From Elymus sibiricus (Eukaryota; Streptophyta; Magnoliopsida; Poales; Poaceae), in the NCBI GenBank assembly GCA_039707655.1, contig CM077664.1, forward strand, positions 29,872,781 to 29,936,780: a stretch of 64,000 nucleotides of DNA, written 5' to 3'. The notes beneath the pieces are model-generated. The model worked only from the letters and a program-made list of their open reading frames with translations. It ran no database searches and had not been told where the DNA came from. The translations under genes and the position numbers were made by a program. Positions 54,850 through 64,000 of the stretch are shown piece by piece (the first letter of the stretch is position 1; every line of letters begins with the position of its first letter).

Positions 54850-57800
54850 ATGGATGATCGTGAGTGGATGTACATTGGCCACCCTAGTCAGGCTGGCATG
54901 ACCACTGAATGGGTGACGAAGACCAATGAATTCGTAGAGGCAGCATTTGCTAGAGGCCAAAGAAAAAGTTGGTGCCCCTGCTTGAAGTGCGGCAACAACA
55001 GAGAACAAACGAAGAAGACGATGGGTGTACACCTGCAGAAGCATGGGTTTAAGTGTGGGTATAAGCGGTGGACCCTTCATGGCGAGGTTGAACGTAGCAG
55101 AGAGGAGGTGGTGCGTCGGCGAACCGACGACAATGGTACTAGGATCGTTGACATGGTAGCTGACTTCAACGATGCACGTGAAGAGGGATCAGAGGAAGAA
55201 CCGGAGGAGTCTGCGAGGGCCTTCTTACAAATGCTGAATTCCTCACAACAACCTCTTCACGACTACACAAAGCAATATCAGCTGGATGCCATCGCACAAG
55301 CAATGTCTATAATGACCCAATGCAACATGAGCAGAGATTGCTTTAATTCGATGGTAATGTCTTGGGGTCGCTCTCTCCCTGAAGGTCACAAACTCTTTAA
55401 AAGCTGGTACGAAGTGAAGAAAACCCTCTGTGCACTTAAGATGCCCTATGAGCAGATACATGCTTGTCCAAACGGATGTGTCTTATTTACGAAAGAGTAT
55501 GCAGACGACAAGTACTGTGCCAAGTGCAAAGCTTCTAGGTACGCTGAGAGAGACCTCGGTGATGGTGTGAAGAAGCAGAGCAAAGTCCCCGCAAATGTTC
55601 TTCGGTATCTTTCAATCTTGCCAAGAATTCAACGGCTGTACTTGAACAAAGATACGGCCAAACAGATGATATGGCACAAATATGGGATAAGACGCGACAA
55701 GGATGATCATGGGAGACCGATGCTGATACATCCGTCTTGTGCCCAAGCATGGAAGAGTTTCGATCGAATACATCATGAGAAAGCAAAAGAGGCAAAGAAT
55801 GTACGAGTTGCCATCGGAATCGATGGGTTCAATCCATTTGGTATGGTGTCAAAGACATATAGTTGTTGGCCCGTGTTTGTTGTTCCCCTCAACCTCCCCC
55901 CCCCCCGGCGTCATAATGCAACGCAAGCACATGTTCCTCTCATTGATAATTCCAGGGCCCAAGTATCCAGGGAAGAATATAAGTGTGTACATGCAGCCAC
56001 TGATAGATGAGTTGAAAGAAGCTTGGGTGAATGGGATACGGACATACGACGCTGCTAGCAAAAAAAACTTCACAATGCATGTTTGGTACTTGTACTCATT
56101 TCATGACCTACCAGCGTATTCACTTTTCATGGGGTGGTCTGTGCATGGGAGGTTCCCACGCCCAAGGTGCAAGGCAAGCATGCAGTGCCGTTGGTTGCAA
56201 CATGGTGGCAAGTATTCTTGCTTTGATTTCCATAGACAACATTTGCGTCCTGACCATCCATTCAGACAAGACAAGAAGAACTTCATGAAAGGTGAAGTCG
56301 TCGAACACTCGGCACCACCTGAGATGACGGGTGAACAAATTGGTGATCAACTAACTGCTCTCCAGCCTGATCCCAAACGTCCAGGGTATTTCTTGGGATA
56401 TAACGAAGAACACGCCTGGACTCATAAGCTATGCTTATGGGATCTCCCCTACTTCCACCAGCCCGTGCTTTCACATAACATTGATGTAATGCACACTGAA
56501 AAGAATATCGCCGAGGCCATTTTTGGCACATTGTTCAACATTGCTGAGAAGATGAAGGATAATACTAAGGCTAGACTTGATGTGATGAAGCTATGTCATA
56601 GACCCAAACAAAACTTGCGGCAACCCGACGGCAGGAAAAATTGGAGGACGCCAAGGGCCAGGTTTGTTCTTACAAGGGAACAAAAGAAGGAGATACTCAT
56701 GTGGTTCAAAACTTTGTTGTTCCCTGATGGGTATGCAGCGAACCTTATGAGGGCAGTGAATCTTGATAAATTGAAGCTCAGCGGGCTGAAGAGTCATGAT
56801 TGGCACATATGGCTTGAGCGGTTAATGCCGGTGATGCTTCGAGGCTATATCCCTGAGGACGATTGGGAAGTATTGGCAGAGCTTAGCTATTTCTTCCGTG
56901 TTCTTTGTGCTAAAGAAGTATCTCCTACTGTGATAGATGAGATGGAAGAATGGGCCCCCGAGTTGCTCTGCAAGCTAGAGAAGATCTTTCCACCGGGCTT
57001 CTTTAATCCGATGGAACATATGATTTTACACCTCCCTTCTGAGGCAAGAATGGGTGGCCCTGTGCAGAACCGTTGGTGCTATGGACTTGAGAGAATGCAA
57101 AAGACTCTTCGAGCTAAATGTAGAAATAAATGTAGAATTGAAGCCTCCATAGCCGAGGCATTCTTGGTGGAGGAGATTACAAACTTCGCGACATCACGCT
57201 ATGCGGCCAATATTCCAAGCTTGCATAATGCAAAGTCTCGATACAATACTGGCGACCCCAAACATGAATCCAAGCTCAGCCTCTTCAAAGGGCAACTCGG
57301 ACCTGTGGGTGCTTCTGGTTCAAAGAATTTGTCTCCGAAAGAGTGGAGATCACTTACGTTGTATATCCTCACCAACCTAGAAGAAGTGCGGCCGTACATT
57401 GAGTAAGTGATTGGTACATTATGTAACATTTACTCACATGTTTCTCTCTAACTCCGCTCATTTCTCATTTGGCAGTGAATTCGTTGCCCAATTCTCGGAT
57501 GGAGGGGTCGAATGTGATTCACTCGAAGAGTATGAGCTTCTTGCTGGCGAAGGAGACGGCAATTACGGTTTCATTTCTTGGTTTAGAGAAAAGGTAAGTT
57601 ATACTTCTTGGAAGACTTGAAGTTGTTATTACGTGCGACTAATACACCAATCATTCCCGCTTAAACTTGTAGGGTGCGTCAATATTGGACAAAGAGTTGA
57701 AACAAGTTGCTAATGGGTTTGACTATAAGGTCGGTACGTTCGATAAATACGACATCAATGGGTATCGCTTCCGCACACATGGGAACGAGGAACGTCGGGC

Positions 57801-58447
57801 CGTTCTAAAATCAAGAAACACAGGAGTGTCGGCTATTTGCAATGGAGTTGAGTATTATGGAAGACTTGATGAAATATCCGAACTGCATTACTTTGGGGCA
57901 AATCCTCCGAAAGTCGTTGTGTTCAAATGCCATTGGTTCGATCCGGAGAAGGTTAGGCGGAGAGATGATATTGGGCAAATGCGAAGATGTCTATATTGTG
58001 GCTCAACAGGCGACACAAGTTTTTTATCTCAAGTACCCATGCCAAAAGAAGTACCTTAAGGGTTGGGATGTCGTGTACGATGTGCCGCCACATGGTAAAC
58101 ATCCTTCCCCCAGTGAAGAGGATTATCAATCTCACATCGACCCCGACACATATGATGGAGAATTCTTCCAGGAAGAACATGGGCCTAGAGGCCGTCTCAA
58201 CATCCATCCACGCAAGGAAGTACACATTGACAATGAAGAAGAAGAAGCAGAAGAGGAAGAAGAGGTTACGAACGTGGAAGACCTATCAATGCTTGAACAG
58301 TTACGTCTAGGCATTGCCGATGAGGGTGACGATGACAGTCAACATGAGGACGACATCATTGACGACACGCGTGATACTGATGACGAGGCTAGAACTGACC
58401 CCGAAGAAGAGGCGGATTGTGATCCGGATGATCCCGACTATTTTTAG
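54850..58447 (+). pseudogene. CACTA-3 TNP2 transposase, two frame breaks
   Basis: Three exons in the same layout as CACTA-2: 54850-57402, 57476-57593 (118 nt in both elements) and 57673-58447. Domains in order: transposase-associated (DREWMYIGHPSQAG, CPCLKCGNN), Cys pairs (HACPNGCVLF, CAKCKASRY), TNP2 core (VAIGIDGFNPFG, LIIPGPKYPGKN, NIDVMHTEKNIAE), DUF4218-like (LMPVMLRGYIPEDDW, PPGFFNPMEHMILHL), DUF4216-like (YYGRLDEISELHY, ATQVFYLKYPCQKKY) and an acidic tail to the stop. First lesion: a run of 11 C at 55896-55906 puts the LNLPP codons out of frame. Second: a short deletion near 57955 with a frame change. Otherwise open. Confidence 0.9.
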
Positions 58448-58539
58448 TCGTAGTGTTGAACTGTAATGTTGATTTTGTACTAGTTGCTTTACCATGACCC
58501 GGATGATGTCAAACATGTTGTAATGTTGAATTTGTAATA

Positions 58540-58860
58540 TTTTTGAACTTATGCTTATTTATTTGAAGTATAATGTAGTTTTCGTACTATAATTGCCTTA
58601 GTAATTCTCATTGTGTATATTTTTTGAACTTATGCTTATTTATTTGAACTATAATGTAGTTTTTGTACTATAATTGCCTTGGTAATTCTCATTGCGTATT
58701 TTTTTTAACTTATGCTTATTTATTTGAACTATAATGTAGTTTTTGTACTATAATTGCCTTAGTAATTCTCATTGCATATGTTTTTTGAACTTATGCTTAT
58801 TTATTTGAACTATAATGTTGTATTTGTACTAACTGCTTTACTTTTTTGTCATATCAGGTG
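58540..58860 (+). repeat. 81-bp tandem repeat between TNP2 and ORF1 of CACTA-3
   Basis: GAACTTATGCTTATTTATTT recurs at about 58545, 58626, 58707 and 58787 (last copy partial), with TATAATGTAGTTTTnGTACT and GCCTTAGTAATTCTCATTG in between. About 3.6 copies in the short intergenic region. Confidence 0.9.
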
Positions 58861-58868
58861 AGTGAAGC

Positions 58869-61183
58869 ATGGTGGGCTCGCATCGCAAAAGGAGTGACCC
58901 AGCAAATAAGGCCCCACTCCCCCTAGCGAGATGTCTGCTTGGCAGTTTTCTCGCCGATCCTCCTCCGGCTTCCTCTCATCCTCATGCTAATCGAGGAAGA
59001 GGAAAAGGCCGGGGAAGAGGTGCAGGTGGAGGAAAGGCTAAGAGAAACCCGGTTCGGCCTTCCTCGCCACCACATGCCGCGACATTGCCTGAGGATGAGG
59101 GGGTGGAGGACGAGCCGGTGTTTCAATCCTCCGTGTCTGAGGAGATGGTGAATGAGCGGTTGTCGTCGGAGGCCCCGACCGCTGACGAGGAGGCCTCGAC
59201 CGATGACGAGGAGGCCCTGACCTCTAACGAGGAGGATGTTTGTTTCATCCAAGTTGAGGAGGGTAAGTCCGTGTAACTGCGTGGTTCGCAAACGCTCCCG
59301 GAACGAGGGCTTCCTGTCTAGCAGAGGCCATGTATTGCTCCATATGGAGAAAGGTAACTAACTTTGGCTTCCCATTTTCTACCTTCAATGTATGCAATAA
59401 TTGCTAATAAATTTGGCTTCTAATTATGTAGTGGTTGGAAGAAAGTTGGAGGTGGCGGGTCTAAGTACCGGCACGTGAACAGCGTCCTTGGGAGCCTCAT
59501 TAAGGAGCATTACCCTGGCATGGTTACTTTGCCTGGGGAGGGCAAAGTTCCGGAGCCAGCACGGACTTGGGACCACTACAGAGCCTGTGAGGATCTTGGT
59601 GTAGCCAACAACATCGAGTTTCACAACAAAGCCGAGCGGATCTTTGCCGAACTTTGGGTAATCATTAAGTTTCCTTCACACACTATATGTATATAATCCA
59701 TAGCTAGTCAATTGCCTAATCTCGATTGATCTCGCGTGTATTTGCAGGATTTCTATAGATGCGAGGATGGAAAGTTGGAGGAGGCACGAGCGATCGTCAA
59801 CGGACATTGCCCGAAGCTTGTGCGCAATCTGATGTATGAGGCGCGCCCTTTAGACGCCCGCACTTATATGGCAAGTCAAGGCTATAAGAGTCTTGATAAG
59901 AAACCCGGTAGGAAACTCCATCTTGATAAGGAGGAGTACATGCAGGTAAAGAATATTCATGCTTGTTATTTCCTCAACAGGCTGGCACTCAATTTCTTTT
60001 TGACGTATGAGACGCAATTGATCAATTAGGTTACTCCGAGATGGTGCGCCGATAAGGGGGAGTGCTGGGAGCGGATCGTGGACTATTGGTGTTCCAAAGG
60101 GTATAGGGCGAAAAATGAAGAATATAGAGAACGGCGAGCCGCAATGAAGGATCCACCACACCATCAAGGCAACTTGAACGTTATGGAGTTCGGGGAACGT
60201 TGGGTATGTCCTTCTTCCCATCGATTTGTTCTTCATAAGCTTTTTCTTGTCATACATGTTGCCAATCCTTGTGATGAAATCTTAATCACATGTTGCTTTG
60301 GTTGCAGGCGTCTCACAATAGTGCTCCGTTTCCCAACCTTTTCCTCTCGTATGCTTTGGCCCGTAAGGCACCGTTCAGATCAGTCAAGCCTTACGATGAG
60401 AATGACACATCGTCCGCGTACACCAGCAAGACTGCCTATGATCGGATGGAGAAATTTAAAGGGAATGAAAAAGAGTTCAAAGGGCCTGATTATGATGTGA
60501 CAACGGAGCCACTTGACCACGCGTTGGTTATGATCTCTGGAGATAGCAGGAAACATGGCAAGGAAGCGATTGCAGGAGGCATGTTTCCTAGGTCCTCCCG
60601 TCGCTCTCTCCCTGATTACAAAGCTCAGTTAGGTATCTCAAAATCTTCTACATGTCAACGCTCGACTCCAGCTATGGTTGAGATGGAGGTATTCTATACA
60701 AGTCCTTCTATATAGTTTTTTTTAATTCTTACTTAGTGTTGGATTTGAAGATGCGATTGCAATGCCATATTCTGTAGGCCCGACTGGCGGAGGAGAGGCG
60801 ACTGCTAGCGGAGGAGAGGCGACTGGCGGCGGAGGAGAGGGCGGAGGAGAGGCGAATGCGAGCGGAGGAGAGGCGACTGGCGGAGGAGAAGTTGGAGGCG
60901 AGGTTGGCGGAGCAGAGGCGACTGGCTGATGAGAGGACACAACAATGCTTTGCAATGTTTGCGGTTAGTTCCTTAATAGCCAAGCACGTACATGTAGTCT
61001 TTTACTACCAATACTTAATCTTCACTCCTCAAACATAATTTGCAGGCTTATTGTACCCAGAATGGTATGCCCGCTATGCAGATGCCTCATCAATCAGGCA
61101 ATGGTTCAAATACTGATGGATCTTCACATGCACCAGGCCCAAGCGGCAATAACCTTTGTGGTTCTCCAAATCTTTCAGATTGA
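58869..61183 (+). pseudogene. CACTA-3 ORF1 (Ptta/En/Spm-type protein), two stops in exon 1
   Basis: Seven exons with consensus splice sites: 58869 to about 59354, 59432-59657, 59748-59945, 60030-60203, 60308-60688, 60778-60963 and 61046-61183. Exon 1 encodes a basic and acidic low-complexity start (GRGKGRGRGAGGGKAKR; repeats of DEEA) and carries two in-frame stops, near 59274 and 59322. Exon 2: KKVGGGGSKYRHVNSVLGSL, HYPGMVTLPG. Exon 3: CPKLVRNLMYEARPLDART. Exons 4-5: WCADKGECWERIVDYWCS, ASHNSAPFPNLFLSYALARK. Exon 6 is a Glu/Arg coiled coil; exon 7 a Gln/Ser/Gly-rich tail. Exons 2-7 are open. By analogy with TNPA it would bind the subterminal repeats and bring the ends together. Confidence 0.8.
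60778..60945 (+). repeat. Minisatellite coding for a Glu/Arg-rich coiled coil in ORF1 exon 6
   Basis: Repeats of GGCGGAGGAGAGGCGACT encode LAEERRLLAEERRLAAEE and similar heptad-like units, about eight in a row. Confidence 0.8.
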
Positions 61184-62569
61184 GTACGGTTAGTTCTCCA
61201 AAACTTATAAGTACAGACTAATAAAGGCGTAATACAAACCTTATGTGATTGATCTTGATCCAACCGTATCTAGTGACCTTCAGAATTTTCATGCTATTTG
61301 CGACCTAGTACATATCACAAATAATGTATGGTAATATAATAATTGGATTGTTGTTAGAACACAGCCTGTGTATTTTGTTTTTGATTCTTTGTTAGCATAA
61401 ATAGTATATTATCTTGGAATGGCAAGTTGAAAAAGGATTTGTCAGTATTAAAAACCAATGATTAAAAACCAATGGTTATGTTAAGTTCAGTTTAGAAAAA
61501 TGAGGTCTGGACCTCTTTTTTAGATACCACAAAAAAATCATAGTATAAGAGATACCATGGTATCCTAAACTGCAATATTTCTTTCATCCAAACATCTAAA
61601 AAATGAGGTCTCGACCTAAGCCTTTATGTTTCATCAATAATTCTGCTATGAGAGAGGAAGTTCAGGACCATGGCTCAGCCCAATCCCTAGTGTTTAAAAA
61701 ACATTATATATTCTGTTCATGCATGCAAATTGGAGGCAGCCATTTGGCTCCCGGTGTGTTAAAATAATTTTCAAATTTTTGTAGCAACACAAAAATCATC
61801 CAATGTATGCATACATATTTGGATGTTCTGTACCCTCACCAACAGTTTCAGAAAATAATGCTGATATTTGCATCTTTAATACAGGCGAATGAAATACATG
61901 GCCAGCGCACAATATTTTTGTGTGCTAACCTGTAGCATTTTTAAAAAATAGAAACCTGTAGCCATGTACTAGTTGGTCATGGCACCATTCCAGGAAGAGC
62001 ACCATACCTGTAACATGTAGCATTTTTTTGTTGATGTTTATATATTGTAGCAGTTTTGTAGCAGTTTATATATGCAGCACAAGACATGTCACTGCGTGTT
62101 TCTTGATGTTTTTACTCTTCTCTGAATCCAGTCAAGAAGCATCTGATGTGTACTTAGGTTATTTTGTTGTTGTGCCAAAATGTGACATAGACACCATTCC
62201 ATCTTGTAGGTTGCCACCCGGATGCTCTTTGGACTATGATCTGGACATGAAGACATTTGTTGTAGTTCCAAACTTACATAGTGATGCCATCTTTTGTTCA
62301 TTGTGTATTATATTTGCATGGAACTTAGTTATGTATATGGAACTATGCTATGGATGGAACTATGCTATATATATGGATCTTTGGAACTTAGTTATGTATA
62401 TGGAACTGTGCTATGGATGAATGCTATATATTTGCATCTTTGTTCATTGTGTATTGCCTTGTTATTGTTCTAGGCTGTGGATCTTTGGTATGGATCAGGG
62501 AACTATTATGTTGTGTATTAAAACTGTTGAATTTCTGGTTTTCAAACAAAAAAATAATAAAGTGTACAG
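61184..62569. other. 3' region of CACTA-3, no gene
   Basis: AT-rich non-coding DNA between ORF1 and the right subterminal repeats. Short direct repeats GGAACTTAGTTATGTATATG and GAACTATGCTATGGATG at 62319-62418. Nothing else recognised. Confidence 0.5.
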
Positions 62570-63216
62570 TTTGCTGTCATGGCCAAGTCGGCAAATATGT
62601 TTTGCCTTCTGTAGGCAGACGGCAAACCTGCCACATGGCGCCAGCCTGTGCATCCTAGCATTTTGGGCATGTAACTCACAATTTTGCCGTCTGGATCCTC
62701 CACCAGCTGACGGCAAAGTTTGACGTTTTGCCGTCTGTACACATCTCCAATGACGGCAAACCTGTGACGTTTTGTCGTCTGGTCTTTGTGTAGGCAGACG
62801 ACAAAGTATGTTGTTTTGCCGTCTAGTCTCTATCGAGACTGACGGCAAAGTGGACCGATTTTGCCGTCCGGTCTACTGGGAGGCTGACGGCAAAGTACAC
62901 AGGGTTTGCCGTCTGTAACTTTACTGACTGACGGCAAAACACTTGACGCCGTCCGTCAGGTTGGAAGTTCTGTTAGTGGTTTTTTTTTGCCGTCTGGTCC
63001 TTTCTGCTGACGGCAAAATCTTTGCCGTCATCCCGATGAAAAGCTGACAGCAAATCATGCCTTTGCCGATTTCGGCTTCGCCGTCTACGTTTGCCGTCTG
63101 CTGACTGATGGCAGACTCTTTGCCGTCTGCTGACTGACGGCAAACACTTTGCCGTCAGTATTTCATGCTTTGCCGTCTGTATCTGCCAGACGGCAAACTA
63201 GCTGTTTCCCGTAGTG
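62570..63216. repeat. Right subterminal repeats and terminus of CACTA-3
   Basis: More than twenty TTTGCCGTC/GACGGCAAA motifs, densest at 62690-63200, ending TAGCTGTTTCCCGTAGTG at 63216. Confidence 0.9.
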
Positions 63217-64000
63217 ACACTTCCGGACGTGTAAGACCTGGCGGCATAGCTACCCCCCCCAAGTACCCCGTCCCGTCTAACCCTGGCACTGTTGACCGGC
63301 GGATCTAGGCCTTTGACTTTCGTCGGACGGGGTTTGACCGATGGACATTTTCACCTGGCTGTGATAGGCCAGCCCATAGGTACACTTTGGATCAAGGTCC
63401 GGGCACAACCCACCGCAAGATTCCCTCCGTGTCTGCCCGACGTGGCCGTTTCCCCCCTCCGTGCGACAGCGCCAGCGACGTCCGTGAGGGGGGTCACACT
63501 ACGGAGCCGCGTGCCGGGTGCTTGCACCTCCCACCACACTTCCAGACGTGTAAGAGGGCCCAGCGCAAGACCTGGCGGCATAGCTACCTCCCCCCCCCCC
63601 CCAAGTACCCCGTCCCATCTAACCCTGGCACTGTTGACCGGCGGATCTAGGCCTTTGACTTTCGCCGGACGGGGTTTTACCGATGGACATTTTCACCTGG
63701 CTATGATAGGCCAGCCCATAGGTACACTTCGGATCAAGGTCCGGGCACAACCCACCGCAAGATTCCCTCCGTGTCTACCCGACGTGGCTGTTTCCCCCCT
63801 CCGTGCAACGGCGGCAGCGATGTCCGTGAGGGGGGTCACACTACGGAGCCGCGTGCCGGGTGCTTGCACCTACCACCACACTTCCAGACGTGTAAGAGGG
63901 CCCAGCGCAAGACTTGGCGGCATAGCTACCCCCCCCCCCCCCCAAGTACCCCGTCCCGTCTAACCCTGGCACTGTTGACCGTCGGATCTAGGCCTTTAAC
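63217..64000 (+). repeat. Continuation of the 340-bp satellite, plus orientation
   Basis: Unit boundaries (ACACTTCC) fall near 63217, 63536 and 63876. The first unit lacks AGAGGGCCCAGCGC and is about 320 bp; the second is 340 bp; the third runs off the window. C runs of 8, 14 and 15 bases occur at the same place in successive units. Highly similar to 52356-52838. Confidence 0.9.

Larger units (their letters stand above)
52839..63216 (+). mobile_element. Complete CACTA transposon (CACTA-3)
   Basis: 10,378 bp. Left end CACTACGGGAAACTGG, right end reversed CACTACGGGAAACAGC, with the 3-bp target duplication ACA at 52836-52838 and 63217-63219. Both ends carry arrays of TTTGCCGTC/GACGGCAAA. The plus strand carries TNP2 (54850-58447) and ORF1 (58869-61183). 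It is inserted into a satellite monomer, within CCACCACACTTCC. Related to CACTA-2 by TIR start, gene structure and the shared structured leader. Confidence 0.95.

Noticed and set aside
55896..55906. Programmed ribosomal frameshift in CACTA-3 TNP2
   Set aside because: The C run has no slippery heptamer design or visible downstream structure, and CACTA-2 encodes the same region in frame. Homopolymer slippage is the simpler reading.
63292..63963. 223-residue frame in the satellite, with relatives at 52358-52945
   Set aside because: Open on both strands and only repeats the satellite unit; no start context and no codon bias.

Overview
The window is a stretch of plant intergenic DNA made almost entirely of nested transposable elements. 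The element types point to the Triticeae (wheat, Aegilops, barley, rye): an Angela/WIS-type copia LTR starting TGTTGGAAATATGCC, gypsy LTRs starting TGATACGTC, a Caspar-type CACTA element with TTTAGTCCCGGTT subterminal repeats, and a Stowaway MITE with CTCCCTCCGTCC ends. I see no tRNA or rRNA gene and no CRISPR array. One multi-exon gene-like fragment near 39.4-40.4 kb is the only candidate for host coding sequence. This rests on recognition by eye; no database search was run.

Layout. 1-12.8 kb: nested gypsy-type LTR elements. They include a complete non-autonomous element (4849-12234, target duplication TGTCG) that encodes one unrecognised 311-residue protein. 12.8-17.9 kb: a minisatellite of palindromic units, a Mutator-like non-autonomous element carrying an exact 98-bp tandem repeat, and a decayed minus-strand copia element split by a LINE with a 15-bp target duplication. 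17.9-32.9 kb: a decayed CACTA remnant invaded by a roughly 12.5-kb Caspar-like CACTA element. The Caspar element carries broken TNP2 and ORF1/Ulp1-protease genes and a small intact coiled-coil/membrane protein gene, and is itself interrupted by an Angela solo LTR (24530-26288, TSD GCGAG).

32.9-42.9 kb: a retroposed segment (14-bp duplication) holding a PIF/Harbinger element, which holds a gypsy LTR; then a Harbinger MITE, an 899-bp-spaced duplication leading into the gene-like exons, a Stowaway MITE and a GATGGCAA-type MITE. 42.9-63.2 kb: two related CACTA elements lying head to head. CACTA-2 (minus strand) has a TNP2 gene of 1193 codons broken by a single TGA. CACTA-3 (plus strand, 52839-63216) has perfect CACTACGGGAAAC termini and TSD ACA. 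Both ends of the CACTA-3 insertion, and the gap between the two elements, consist of a roughly 340-bp satellite whose monomers switch orientation at about 52355.

Most notable observation: CACTA-2 and CACTA-3 share a roughly 360-bp non-coding block just upstream of the TNP2 start codon. It folds into a 64-nt stem-loop, a small stem-loop and a roughly 200-nt hairpin. The two copies differ in sequence, but many differences are compensatory or G:U-preserving base-pair changes, as expected of a conserved RNA structure. I know of no description of such a structured leader in CACTA transposons.

Genes working together: each CACTA element pairs a TNP2-type transposase (DNA cleavage and transfer) with an ORF1 protein, thought by analogy with En/Spm TNPA to bind subterminal repeats. 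All copies here carry disabling lesions, so any movement would depend on proteins supplied from elsewhere.
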